From: Pyrrhosoma nymphula
Taxonomy: Eukaryota; Arthropoda; Insecta; Odonata; Coenagrionidae
DNA length: 64,000 bases
Assembly: GCA_963573305.1 (NCBI GenBank)
Contig: OY754331.1
Location: 94,355,434-94,419,433, forward strand
Direction of reading: 5' to 3'
Shown one piece after another: positions 23,756-31,588 of this stretch; positions within the stretch are counted from its first letter, which is position 1; every line of letters begins with the position of its first letter. The position numbers and the translations under genes are program-made. The notes beneath the pieces are model-generated. The model worked only from the letters and a program-made list of their open reading frames with translations. It did no database searches and was not told the DNA's origin.

Positions 23756-23819
23756 AGAAGTGGTGAAGAAGGCAGAGACCAAACCGAAGGTGCCGAGTTC
23801 CCATGGAAGCAGGCACTGA
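3615..23819 (+). CDS. Multi-exon gene for a large acidic, Glu-rich low-complexity protein (5' end not found)
   Basis: Six exons join without breaking frame: 3615-3700 (or from 3633), 6707-7567, 14724-14769, 15219-15314, 16291-16415 and 23307-23819, with stop TGA at 23817-23819. All have AG acceptors and GT donors and compatible phases (0,0,1,1,0), giving at least 574 residues. The first piece, ending in 'AEVDHQREILEG' and 'KKQTEQSE', could form a short helix. The rest is disordered: rich in Ser, Thr, Asp and Glu, with runs such as 'DDEEDEDGDE' and, in the last exon, three glutamate tracts. I see no signal peptide, membrane segment or known enzymatic domain, and I do not recognise the family. 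Phase agreement over five junctions is the main support. The start codon is missing, probably upstream. The introns carry many transposons, including a whole piggyBac. Confidence 0.72.
3701..6706 (+). other. Intron of the acidic-protein gene
   Basis: AT-rich, with a gtactg donor and a ttctgcag acceptor at 6699-6706. I see no recognisable transposon, RNA gene or extra exon. Small open frames at about 4359, 5388 and 5625 are hydrophobic, as expected of translated AT-rich DNA. Confidence 0.45.
6707..7567 (+). CDS. Large exon of the acidic-protein gene
   Basis: An 861-nt exon (287 codons) that begins after ctgcag in phase 0 and ends GAC|gtaagc, a strong donor, in phase 0. The open frame runs on to a stop at 7682-7684, but the extra 38 codons lie beyond the donor and fall in intron. 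Local base composition is markedly more GC-rich than the flanks, typical of constrained coding sequence in this AT-rich region. The protein has Pro/Ser/Thr-rich segments ('PPTPVLAPSG') followed by acidic clusters ('EEDEDGDE', 'EEEEDDDLAVEEGSGEEDE'). Confidence 0.78.
9045..9315. repeat. Foldback element, family A, copy 2
   Basis: The arms at about 9108-9163 and 9180-9239 pair: 'gacctaggttttggcttgtt' against 'aacatgccaaaacctaggtc'. The right flank 'gtctgagaccgttcaatttt' is the reverse complement of the left outer arm of copy 1 at 727-1010, so both copies belong to one family with long terminal inverted repeats. There is no coding capacity. Confidence 0.7.
11450..11580. mobile_element. Tigger-like terminal fragment (left neighbour)
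   Basis: The sequence ends ...gagtctactg|ta at 11578-11580. Read on the minus strand it begins CAGTAGACTCTTGGCTAACC, a Tigger-style terminus. The TA at 11579-11580 is also the left target of the element that starts at 11581, so the two ends lie back to back. The other end of this copy was not found. Confidence 0.45.
11581..12567. mobile_element. Tigger/pogo-derived non-autonomous element
   Basis: The left end is CAGTAAAGCCTTGCTTTTAT after TA (11579-11580). The right end, read in reverse, is CAGTAAAACCTCAATTGTAA before TA (12568-12569). About 987 bp. Terminal CAGTA and TA target duplication place it in the Tc1/mariner superfamily, Tigger/pogo type. No transposase domain is readable inside. 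The short open frame at 11806-12045 has no recognisable match. Confidence 0.65.
12815..13030 (-). repeat. 5S rRNA-derived SINE (SINE3-like)
   Basis: On the minus strand from about 13029 the sequence reads GGCAACAACC, then 'aaacaccagttccc', 'atcaccaaagctaagcatcg', then a 'ggaattaggagacg' and 'acaccaagtgctg' region. These align in order with the body of 5S rRNA (the block around GATCACCGAAGTTAAGCA, then the 3' half). The 5S-like head (~120 nt) is followed by an unrelated body down to about 12815. Divergence and the attached tail argue for a SINE pseudogene rather than a working 5S gene. Confidence 0.62.
14218..14333 (+). mobile_element. LINE fragment: 3' end of a non-LTR retrotransposon ORF2
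   Basis: Frame +1 at 14218 reads 'INKTIRDYRNRRKEHLERM' and then 'AEERIPKIIWKYRARGRS'. This resembles the extreme C-terminus of ORF2 in the LINE family also seen at 38.2-40.3 kb, where a 'KEHLERM...RIPK...Y...GRR' block follows the reverse transcriptase. No other part of the element is recognisable around it, so it is a 5'-truncated, decayed copy. Confidence 0.6.
14724..14769 (+). CDS. 46-nt exon of the acidic-protein gene
   Basis: A microexon between ttcaatag and gtaatt encoding 'VPISARNKDDADMKQ', with one base carried into the next codon. It enters in phase 0, matching the previous exon, and leaves in phase 1, matching the next. Confidence 0.66.
14770..15218 (+). other. 449-bp intron
   Basis: The intron between the 46-nt and 96-nt exons, with a gtaatt donor and a tctcccag acceptor. 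No internal feature is seen. Confidence 0.5.
15219..15314 (+). CDS. 96-nt exon of the acidic-protein gene
   Basis: It begins after tctcccag and ends gcaacag|gttggt. It encodes 'DFAVINGEAAAKDVQNGF' and then 'SVEDENDCSTTYAT'. Phase 1 in and phase 1 out agree with both neighbours. Confidence 0.68.
15315..16290 (+). other. Intron containing a foldback element
   Basis: The donor is gttggt and the acceptor is ttgatttcag. The only structured feature is the inverted repeat at 15833-15997. Confidence 0.5.
15833..15997. repeat. Foldback element (hairpin MITE)
   Basis: The left arm 'aaacttggtgattccact' (from 15833) pairs with the right arm 'gtggaatcaccaagttt' (ending 15997). A second paired block is 'aggttttattttaaat' with 'taatttaagataaaacct', and the loop side shows 'atcatcttcagg' against 'cttgaagatgac'. 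About 165 bp with no coding capacity. Confidence 0.7.
16291..16415 (+). CDS. 125-nt exon of the acidic-protein gene
   Basis: It follows tttgatttcag and ends aaaatg|gtaata. It encodes 'ASRMADGDVCEESSIAAS' and then 'AVDALPVDSQIPSLGDDV'. Phase 1 in and phase 0 out, matching the final exon at 23307. Confidence 0.68.
16416..17057 (+). other. Start of a 6.9-kb intron
   Basis: The intron of 16416-23306 starts here with a gtaata donor. Before the piggyBac insertion there is a slightly GC-richer stretch (16550-16800) with 'tgacgtcatgc' and 'tgtgacgttttacc', but no exon or repeat boundary that I can define. Confidence 0.35.
17081..17136. repeat. Subterminal palindrome of the piggyBac element
   Basis: The arm at 17081-17099 (ggagaatttacgggcgtcg) pairs with 17118-17136 (cgacgcccgttaattctcc) at 18 of 19 positions. 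PiggyBac elements commonly carry subterminal inverted repeats that bind transposase; this one is seen only at the left end. Confidence 0.7.
17464..19656 (+). CDS. piggyBac transposase (three exons, intact)
   Basis: Exons 17464-17575, 17809-17880 and 18023-19656 join in phase 1/1 into 605 codons plus stop, close to the roughly 594 residues of the moth piggyBac enzyme. The N-terminus is acidic and disordered ('DDDPDFNPAEEG'). The DDE-like core keeps all three aspartates: D273 in 'NLTVDEGMCPFRGR', D349 in 'VIYMDRYYTS' and D457 in 'GVDHSDQL', spaced as in known active enzymes, followed by the conserved 'VKWWKK'. The C-terminus holds a cysteine-rich zinc-binding domain (CKVC...CETC...CYPDC). The enzyme cuts and pastes the element at TTAA sites in the nucleus. 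I chose the ATG at 17464 ('MASAKLL') because the upstream extension from 17389 is hydrophobic and unlike family N-termini. AATAAA signals follow at about 19656 and 19684. It is intact, so possibly functional. Confidence 0.92.
20002..21908 (+). other. Intron DNA downstream of piggyBac
   Basis: No exon. A 132-codon open frame at 20720-21118 has no recognisable domain and its composition is like non-coding DNA. The stretch around 20880-20910 is GC-richer and may be an old repeat, as may 21190-21300 with 'tgacgtcatatcgg', but I find no termini. Confidence 0.35.
21909..23281. mobile_element. Possible TTAA-flanked (piggyBac-like) decayed element
   Basis: TTAA at 21909-21912 is followed by CCCTTTCACGACGGGG, and TTAA at 23278-23281 is preceded by a weakly complementary end (reverse CTTTTTCGCCACA). 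Only about 8 of 13 terminal bases agree, so this is tentative. No transposase is readable. A small minus-strand frame at 22945-23214 ends with a 'CVNCK' pair that could be a remnant of a zinc-binding tail, but the evidence is thin. Confidence 0.25.
23307..23819 (+). CDS. Terminal Glu-rich exon of the acidic-protein gene
   Basis: It follows gattttctgcag and runs 170 codons to TGA at 23817-23819. After 'VDLEELPHDKTAESSSPE' come three glutamate tracts (about 23402-23471, 23539-23633, 23701-23759) built of mixed GAG and GAA codons. They are separated by hydrophobic/basic linkers ('VVVPKRVVAVEVAKKTVQ', 'IPQLKVSVSKEKVEKKVQIV') and end 'ETKPKVPSSHGSRH'. The mixed codons argue that the tracts are maintained rather than being a fresh single-triplet expansion. 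Open frames on the opposite strand here (Ser-, Leu- or Phe-rich) are shadows of the repeat. Confidence 0.72.
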
Positions 23820-25980
23820 TTGAATCGCTTTCATTCAAGTCTTCGAAACTATTCAGCAGAGTGTCCACTCAAGTCCTCAATATCGCTTTTTTTCATACTC
23901 ACGAATGACTCAGGATGTTTGTTCAGTTGATGGGAAGTAACTGCAGACCTGTGGACGGAAGCTTGATTGATGGAAAAGAGAATATTATGAGGGAGAGTAA
24001 TTTGCGTTTGATTTTAGTTTTTGCCTCATGCACTCATTGAGTGTAAATGTCACTCATGAGCGACTTATTAAGTACCAGATCCTGCCATGTTTCTTACATT
24101 AACAACAATAATTAGTCATAATTGCTCAGTGGAAGACTGGAAATTGGATCATGAAACATTAGGAACTGAGAAACTGCAAAAGATTTTGCACACTATGTGT
24201 TAAATGATGCAAAATCTAAAATAGAAAATGTTCTCTTACTAATGTTCTCATGCTGGCTGCGTCTTTATTGTTTTTTTCCACTTCGGAGGAATTCATAAGC
24301 ATTTGAGCATGTGCTGTTGTTGATTGTTGGTGATACCAATGGTATCTGTCAAGGATAAAGGCATTGAACCATCACCCATTTATAAAGTAAAATGGTGGTA
24401 GCTAAATGACTATATCCATTAAAATCCAGTGCCAAGGTAGCTCTCCTTGAGTTCCATTAAACAAGCTTCCTACGTCAGGTCTTAGTTTTCGATTGTTTTG
24501 TGAACATTTACATAGCTGAAAATTCATGAGCACTTGAGGACTTCAAATACACTCTGTACTTCACAATGTGCATTAGTTCAACACCTCTTCCTGGAAGAAA
24601 TGTTTTTATCAAAGTTGATTAATTTTATGGCATATCTAGTCTATTTTACTGATGTATATGTAAAACCTTTTTTTGGACCTTCATTTTTACTTAATACTCA
24701 AGGTTATAAAGTACATTATCCATGACTGTGTAATAAATTCTCAACATTCTAATTTCGGATGTTTTAGCTTGATTTTTTTGCATAGAAATTGTTTGTGATG
24801 GCTTTCTTTTAAGTGATTTATGTATTTGTAAATGCATTATTATACTTAATCCATAGTGCTTACAACAATGCCTCACTATTCATCCTTATTACAGAACATG
24901 TAGTGCTTACTTTCCACAATGCGTAATGATTTTTTAACATTTATGTCATTACTGCAGTCATCATGATATTTTCATTTTTTTAGTCCTTCATGCTGTCATC
25001 AAATATTTCAAACTCTCTAATTGCTTGGTGCTAGAATATTTTTATAGTGTACCCAATTTGTGTTGAGCACTAGCATTTAATGGCAGTATTCTAATTCACT
25101 GTAAATGCTCCTTTGCCATAATATTCCATGGTCTGATTCAGTCTTGATTTGTATCATTACTTCCCATTGACTTGTGTTAAGGCTGTATAAATGTATCGCA
25201 AAATTTATTGATACTGTTATTGTTACTTTTTTACTAATGGAAGGATGTTTTGTAAAATATGATGCATAGGTAGTGTATGAAACTTTTCTTCATGCAGATG
25301 CTAAGTGATATGAGTGGCACCATAATTAATATCTTCACCACTGAATCACCTTGGAAAAGATAAACTTAGTCATTACAGAATCAAAAATGTATTTTGCAAC
25401 TAAAAGCATGCATATTTCTTTGAGCTATGAGAAAGATCTGTAATTCACTTTTAAATATGACGGTAGAGTAGGCTACCATTTGATAGAATATACATTTTTA
25501 TATCACATAGTATGAGCGTGAAAATACCGGAATAAGAATTGTGCCATAAATAAAATTCTCTCCTATATTCTCTTTACAGGGAAAAATGTGTGCCAAAGAT
25601 TTCATGCCAAAAACCAATATTTTCTTTTTCCATGCCTTGTGGGTAGAGTTCGTTTACTACAAAATTTGCACTGATTGATTTCTGGGGTATCCAAGCATTG
25701 TTATCCTACATCAATGACATGTTATTTGATATGACTGTATACTAGGTAACACAATGAGTTTAAGTAGAAATAAATTATATTCTGGTTTCTATATTATATC
25801 CTTACTTACCATAATTTTTAATGAGTTCATTCATGTTCTGTAGAGCACAATATAGTCATAGATACTTATACAGGGCGTACTAACATGCCAGACACATTCA
25901 TGTCTTAATTGGCCCCCACATTACATAATTAATCTGTCATGAAGAACCCTTTAGGCTTTACCAGACATCACTAGATTGTA
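23820..25980 (+). other. 3' UTR and intergenic DNA
   Basis: This follows the stop codon of the acidic-protein gene. AATAAA-type polyadenylation signals occur at about 24733, 25549 and 25770, and any could end the transcript. I find no exon or repeat boundary otherwise. Confidence 0.4.
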
Positions 25981-25984
25981 GATT

Positions 25985-26355
25985 GTATGGGTAGGCGAGG
26001 GCCTTCTGGAGACCTCCTGGCACTCAGACCACTTGGTCCATTGTGCCATCCCACATTTAACCTGCCTGGTACTTGTATACAGGGGACAAGTGCACCATGG
26101 TAGAGGTATGGAGGAGGGGTAACCCCAAACCTTCCCAGTACAGGTATGAAAGAGGGTTACCTCCTCCTAACCTTCCCGGTCTGGATCTACCCTCCTGCCT
26201 GCTGGTATAGGTCTGGAGGAGTGTCACCTCTCCATCCACCCTAGGGTAGAGGTGTGGAGGAGGACCACCCTTCCAATCCCCGTCCGGGCCCAACGTTGCT
26301 TAACTTTGGTGATCTGATGGGAACCGGTGTTTCAACGTGGCTAGGCCCTTGCCCA
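25985..26355 (-). repeat. 5S rRNA-derived SINE with an internal tandem repeat
   Basis: On the minus strand from about 26353: GGCAAGGGCCTAGCCACG, 'ttgaaacaccggttccc', 'atcagatcaccaaagttaag', 'caacgttgggcccgg'. These match the first ~70 nt of 5S rRNA in order, including the GATCACC-GAAGTTAAGCA block. The body that follows is made of about four to five degenerate ~40-bp units carrying 'ctcctcca.acct.tac'. The 5S part is truncated and diverged, so this is a SINE-like retroposed copy. Confidence 0.66.
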
Positions 26356-26930
26356 CCAGACATCACTAAGTACATATTTTCCATTTGTAAAAGTGCATAT
26401 ATTACATAACATATGGCTATTTGCGAAGAAAAGGTTCGAGATAGTGAATAATAGATGATATATAAAAATTAGCATAATTATTTCGCTAATATGATGACAG
26501 AGAAAGTTGTTGACTTCTTAAGATTGATTGTGCCCAACCCCTACAATCATTGGCAAACTTCTGGTTCACATCAGCGATGAATGGCTCAACGCAAACTGAA
26601 TGAGAGTACCCTTACTGATTGGACCCAGACAAATAGCAGAATAATCTTCAGATCGTATTCTGAAACATCCGTTTGATTTTTACCGTTCTCCAGGTGTTAA
26701 AAGTAACATTTAATGTCAACCAGACACTTCGAAGGCACCATCATAGATTTAGTTCCTCCTAAACCAAATTTGGGTGGACAAGCATTAAAAGAGAGAATAG
26801 GAAAAGCCTGGAATCCAGGCTTCACATCTGCCAACATTCCAATTCTCTTCCGTTTATTCTTTCTTTTATTTTTACCAGAAACAAGAAGTCAGAATATTAT
26901 TGTAACCTGGACTGGGGCTTGAAGTAACTT
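26356..26930. other. Unassigned intergenic DNA
   Basis: No feature is supported. An open frame at 26713-26922 has no recognisable domain. Confidence 0.3.
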
Positions 26931-27116
26931 TTAACCTTTCAAGCCCGGAGGAGTATTAAATGAATCCCATCTCGTAGGTCAGAGGAGATTTAAATGGAAC
27001 CGCTGGTTTTCCACTGATTTAAATGGAATCGCCGCAACGTAGTCACTACGTCGCTCGACGGCATGTGAAGTTCGTGACCGACGTAGTGACTACGTCGCTC
27101 GTCGTTGAAGGGTTAA
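26931..27116. mobile_element. piggyBac-type MITE flanked by TTAA
   Basis: TTAA at 26931-26934 and 27113-27116 flank termini CCTTTCAA and (reverse) CCCTTCAA. The interior has a near-palindrome 'cgtagtcactacgtcgctcg' and 'cgacgtagtgactacgtcgc' at about 27037-27099. 186 bp including both TTAA copies, with no coding capacity. The ends differ from those of the 17-kb piggyBac, so another autonomous family must have moved it. Confidence 0.6.
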
Positions 27117-27837
27117 GTGTCAAGTAGTTCCCATCCTAGTCCTTCTCACTTGTGGTTACTTCTACTCAAATGCATAGCTTTATTTCAAGTGATGTTCTTC
27201 TCTGTGCTTGAATCGTTCTTTACTTAGTCTTAAATGCTTTGGATATACCAGTGATGAGGCCTCATGATGAGTTTTCTATGTACCAAGTAGGCAATCTTTG
27301 ACATATCAAGAGTATATGGACCCGCAAGCGGGTGATATATTGGGGGATACCTCAGTAAAGCAAAGAACAATTCATAAGCATGGTGTCTCATGGAGGACAG
27401 TTCAAATTTAGTACTTCTTTTTCTCAAAGGATGCAATGCAAACCCACCCACTTGTCCTTATAGGTGCAAATAACCTCAGTTGCCAGTCACCTCCAAAAAA
27501 TTATCGCCAACCGTAAAACTACGGGAAAAGGAGGTAAGAGAGAGAAAAGAAGAAAGAGAAGCAGAAGTATGATTATCCATTAAAATAATTCACCTTGACT
27601 GGGACACAGTCACTCATCCCTTAATATCGCACAGAGTGTTTTAGTCAGGCTACCAAGGCATCTTTATCCTTGTGGATTTTGATGACTTTAAAAGAACAAT
27701 ATTCTCAAGACTGCTGAAATTGTCACAGAAGCAGTCAAAATTGTATGCTTAGTGCCACCATCCACAGGTCAATACTAAACAATGAAGACATGAGGTGTTT
27801 GCTTTCTTGAATGCCTACATAGCTTAGAAGACAGGAT
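27117..27837. other. Unassigned intergenic DNA
   Basis: No feature is supported. The minus-strand frame at 27230-27451 lacks any domain and has no splice context. Confidence 0.3.
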
Positions 27838-27990
27838 GCCACAGTAGCTTAGCTGGCTAAAGCACTAGGCACGATATCGGGTGTGTGTGGGTGGCAGGTC
27901 CCACGATCCTCAAATCTATTAAAAACACGTACTAAAATTTATTTGTAATTATTACTAATGGTGATCTATCAGTTAAGGTAGGTTTAGATG
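27838..27990 (+). repeat. tRNA-derived SINE
   Basis: The A-box-like TAGCTTAGCTGG (27848-27859) is followed by 'ctaaagcactaggcacga', and a degraded B-box region lies around 27895. The same head ('TAGCTTACCTGG', 'ttaaagcact', 'ggcacga') occurs on the minus strand at 38650-38762, so both are one SINE family. The B box is too degraded, and the anticodon arm too irregular, for a working tRNA. Confidence 0.6.
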
Positions 27991-29032
27991 GATTGAGGGA
28001 AACTCTACTAATCTTTTCATTAACTATCATACCTTGGGAGAGAGAGGGTTGGGTTGTGAGAGATGTACTGCTTTACCAGCAAATTATACTGATTAATTCT
28101 TCTTGGGATTTCCACCAAGAGTGGTTTTTCATTTTGGCTGATATTTTGAGAGGACATTTTCCTCCCATCATCAGGGCAGCAGATTGTCCAAGTTAAAATA
28201 ATAACCCAGCCAGAATACTCCAGCATCAACAGCCCCTTTGATGAGAGGAAAGTCTCCTTTCGAAATGTCTGGCAAAATGAAGGACCTTACCTATCCATTA
28301 TTAAGTCTGAAAAGATCACACCATAAGAGTTTGGTGGGCTTCCCATTGCCTTTTTAATAAAACACCATCACATGGGCTAACTATTATCAGGCCATTACAC
28401 CCTTCCAAATGGGTGGCCAGGAGCTACTGCCAGTCAAGCTCTCAAGGTCACTGTAACCCATAAGCCCTTCCACTATGTCAAGGTTGGAGTCTGTGGTGAG
28501 GGAATACACAAAAACCTTAACTGACAACTGTGATATTTTCCTGAAACAGAACTGACAATCCTGTGTATATAATCTTGGACTAGCAATGACAACATACAAA
28601 CCTCGCTTCTAAAACGGATTTATTGTGCTAAGAAAAACAATGGTACTGATCATCACATTTTAGTTTGGTGAATAGCAGTGTGTTGCATATAAGGAACAGT
28701 GGTCAGTGATGAAAAAAATCAATTATGTGGTAGGTTATCATTAGCATTTGTTTAACGTGAAAGAGAGTAATTTGTGAATGACCTCACCTTTACCAAAATT
28801 GCAATAATACTCGGAATGTGGCATAACCTCCCAGGACATGCTTAAAAAAATTGTGTCCAATCACCGGTCTTGTAATCTGAAGCATATCAATAAATAAATG
28901 CCACCCTAAACACTCCAAAAATGAGGTAAACACAATAAAATAACAAAATGGGGGTTTCACCCGGATTCAACAATAAATCAACCAAAACTCTTTCAACAGA
29001 TGAACTTAAGTCCTGTAGAGCAAAGCGCAACT
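27991..29032. other. Intergenic DNA and probable 3' UTR of the transporter gene
   Basis: The minus-strand transporter probably ends in this interval. An AATAAA on the minus strand (tttatt at about 28619) could be its polyadenylation signal. No other exon or repeat end is seen. Confidence 0.35.
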
Positions 29033-30043
29033 CTATGATATTTTTTTGTCCACGGGCGTTGATGATATGAAGAAAGACTTAATTTTCCAAACCACCTCTG
29101 TAAATATCAATGTTCCCGAAAATACCAGTATGGTTCCAATCCAGTGGGCAACAGTAAACGGATTTTGAAAGTACACAATGGAAAACAATAAACTGACAAA
29201 TTTGCGAAGTGTCACCACCAAAGTAACAGTTAACGAAGAACACTCAGTAGTCAACACGTAAACAGAGCTAATACACATATACTGAGTTAAAACATTTCCA
29301 CAAAGGTACAGTAACAACTTTGGCATTAATACACCGATTACTGGTGTAGCTATGGGCTCACTCTGGGACAGAATCATAGCGTGATCCCAGATATTTTTAT
29401 AGAGAAGAAGGAACCCTGGCATTGGCATCAAGTGAGTGTAATACAATGCTTCTCGAGGATGCTTTCCGTATCTTCCGTAGAGCACTTCTTGATATATTCC
29501 CATTCTCGCCGAAACGAAAAGTGCAATAGTCAAGAGCAGAATTCCCACGGTCCACCAAAAGAAGTTGACGAAATCCGACGGCATTTCCAGTTCGTTCACT
29601 ATCGGCTGAGTGCTTTTCACTTCTTTCCCTGATACGATAGTGCATATGAATATTCCCAGCGTTATCATAGTTACTGATAAGTACTTGGAAAACGTATACT
29701 TCTTTTTCAAAATGATGATGCCCATCACCATATTAGCGATTAGAGAGCCAGCTCTGAAAATCATATGAAGGGGCATCGGAATGTTGAAATCGAAGGCATA
29801 ATTGTTACAGACGTTTGCCACAAAGAACATCACAACAAGTACGGCATAATCCTTAAGGCCAATGTTGGGCTTCTTAGTCCAAAACTTGGAAGTAAAAATG
29901 AAGCCTTCAATAGATATAAACAAAAATTGGGAAAATGTGATTAAGTTTCCACACCCAGGGTCTTCTTTCACCAACATCTCCAGAAATACAACATTACTGC
30001 AGCATCCGAGGAATACAAAAAATATAGCCAAGGAACCTCCCAT
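29033..30043 (-). CDS. SLC35B4: Nucleotide-sugar transporter, SLC35B4 family (single exon)
   Basis: 336 codons, ATG at 30041-30043 and stop at 29033, close to the usual ~330 residues. The protein opens 'MGGSLAIFFVFLGCCSNV', and carries 'NLITFSQFLFISIEGF', 'NNYAFDFNIPMPLHMIFR', 'SGKEV' and 'TVTLVVTLRKFVSLLFSI', all characteristic of SLC35B proteins. About ten hydrophobic segments fit the ten-helix fold. Family members exchange UDP-xylose/UDP-GlcNAc for UMP; the Drosophila relative Efr moves GDP-fucose and UDP-sugars in the ER. The C-terminus KKIS is a KKXX dilysine ER-retrieval signal, supporting ER/early Golgi residence (inference). It has no introns, unlike its neighbours, but the frame is clean and there is no poly-A scar, so I read it as a real gene. 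It is divergently oriented from CWF19L1, 542 bp away. Confidence 0.93.
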   Translation of the reverse strand: MGGSLAIFFVFLGCCSNVVFLEMLVKEDPGCGNLITFSQFLFISIEGFIFTSKFWTKKPNIGLKDYAVLVVMFFVANVCNNYAFDFNIPMPLHMIFRAGSLIANMVMGIIILKKKYTFSKYLSVTMITLGIFICTIVSGKEVKSTQPIVNELEMPSDFVNFFWWTVGILLLTIALFVSARMGIYQEVLYGRYGKHPREALYYTHLMPMPGFLLLYKNIWDHAMILSQSEPIATPVIGVLMPKLLLYLCGNVLTQYMCISSVYVLTTECSSLTVTLVVTLRKFVSLLFSIVYFQNPFTVAHWIGTILVFSGTLIFTEVVWKIKSFFISSTPVDKKIS

Positions 30044-30585
30044 TTTAACTGTTTTTTTCTACACGCACAATAGGATTACTAGTTCGACACCAGCGAAAAT
30101 ACGTTCAAAAGCTGCAAACTTCAAGCGCGGTGACGACACGATGATTTGGCATGTTATAATGTCTCTCAACAGGCCTTGGTCAAAGGCATTAGGAACTCTA
30201 GAGAGAAAATAGCCGCCAAGGAACCGTGGCCTTCAACGTGTCCCCATTATCATGTTCTTAACCCTCCGTTTATAAAAAACACTTCACTCTTCTTTGTGCC
30301 GACAGTGTCCGCTAGGTCGTGAGACACGTCACATGCAATGTTTGCAGAGAAGGTGACGTGATTAAAATAAGTAAAATGCACTCTGAAAATGCTTCTGTCA
30401 ATGCAGACACTCAAGCAGAAATGATACTCCTCTTATCTTAACTAATTGCATCGATTGCACCTAACTACCCTGCCTACCCACCTATCTCCTTCCCGCGCAC
30501 CCGGTTATTCCATTGTCTGAAAATGAAAAGCAATAATGGATAACCGAGGAGGGAAGTTTTGGCATTATTAGCACAGATTCCAGAA
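30044..30585. promoter_or_regulatory. Candidate bidirectional promoter between SLC35B4 and CWF19L1
   Basis: The 542 bp between two divergent start codons must hold both 5' UTRs and promoters. The sequence is less AT-rich than the surrounding introns, with some CpGs (for example 30124-30140 and 30492-30500). A TATA-like 'tttataaaaaa' sits at about 30269. No transcription start can be fixed from sequence alone. Confidence 0.5.
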
Positions 30586-31588
30586 ATGGCTGATAAACAG
30601 AAAATGTAAGTCTCCTCCAGGTGTTTTGTGTTAAACTTAATGATATTCATTCGTCCTGTGATTGATGCCTTAAGCCCAAGATCGGATTAGCCTCCATCAC
30701 ACAGGTACATTTAAAATCCTTTTCTACTTCATTTCAGACTAGTGTGTGGTGATGTTGATGGGAGGTTTAGAACCTTGTTTTCGCGAGTTGAGTCAATAAA
30801 TAAAAAAAATGGTCCATTTGATTTCCTCTTGTGTGTTGGAAACTTCTTTGGTCGGAATAACGACGATTGGGCATCATGTAAAAGCGGTGAAATCAGAGGT
30901 AAGAGTTGATAAACAGGAGGATTTCTCTGCTATTCTAACTCATCACACGCCAATTTGTGGTTGACCTCATGTATAGTATAATTAGTAGTACTGCTTTCAT
31001 ATGTTTACATGCTTAGTCAATTATTTTAGTTCCAGTAACCACGTATGTTTTGGGTCCGAATGATCCCCGTCACCTACCGTACTACCCTGACGTTGATGGA
31101 TGTGAGCTCTGCCCCAACGTTAACTATCTAGGTAACAACTTAGGATATCTGTTCACTCTTCTGTGAAACTTAGTTCATAATGTTTGCTACGAAAATTGTG
31201 TGGAAATTACACTATTTATTTCGACTGTTACTTGTAAGCTACCATTAAAATATTCAGTTTCGTTCTCGATATAATATTAAATTACTGCGTGACATCGTTT
31301 GTGATGATGAAATATTATTCACCTGTAGGAAAACGAGGTCTTTATCGTGGTAGTTCAGGATTGAAGATGGCATACGTTAGCGGAATTGATGGCTCAGGAG
31401 GTGGCTCAAGGCATTCTAGCTCTAGTGGGTCTTCCAGTGAGCAGCCCGAGCATTTATTTTCGGAGGCCGATGTTACTGCTGTTAGAGATGCATGTGTACG
31501 TTCATCATCAGGAGCTTTTCGAGGAATTGACATCCTATTAACGTCCCAATGGCCTTCTGGTGTGCTTACAGGAATCAATTCACAACAG
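30586..31588 (+). CDS. CWF19L1: CWF19L1 exons 1-4: phosphoesterase-like domain
   Basis: The four exons give 181 codons. ATG at 30586 opens 'MADKQKILVCGDVDGRF', which fits family N-termini. Introns are 132, 131 and 197 bp, with donors gtaagt, gtaaga and gtaaca. Exon 4 carries 'GKRGLYRGSSGLKMAYVSG', then a Ser/Gly-rich insert, then 'DILLTSQWPSGV'. It ends CAG|gttggt in phase 0. Relative to true phosphoesterases the metal-binding histidine/aspartate motifs are altered ('GNFFG'), as is usual for this non-catalytic family. Confidence 0.92.

Noticed and set aside
23278..23868. Minus-strand frames opposite the Glu-rich exon (Leu-, Ser- or Phe-rich)
   Set aside because: They are antisense shadows of the GAA/GAG repeat; they have no domain or start context.
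26285..26355. Functional 5S rRNA gene
   Set aside because: Only part of the 5S sequence is present, it is diverged and it is joined to a repeat body.
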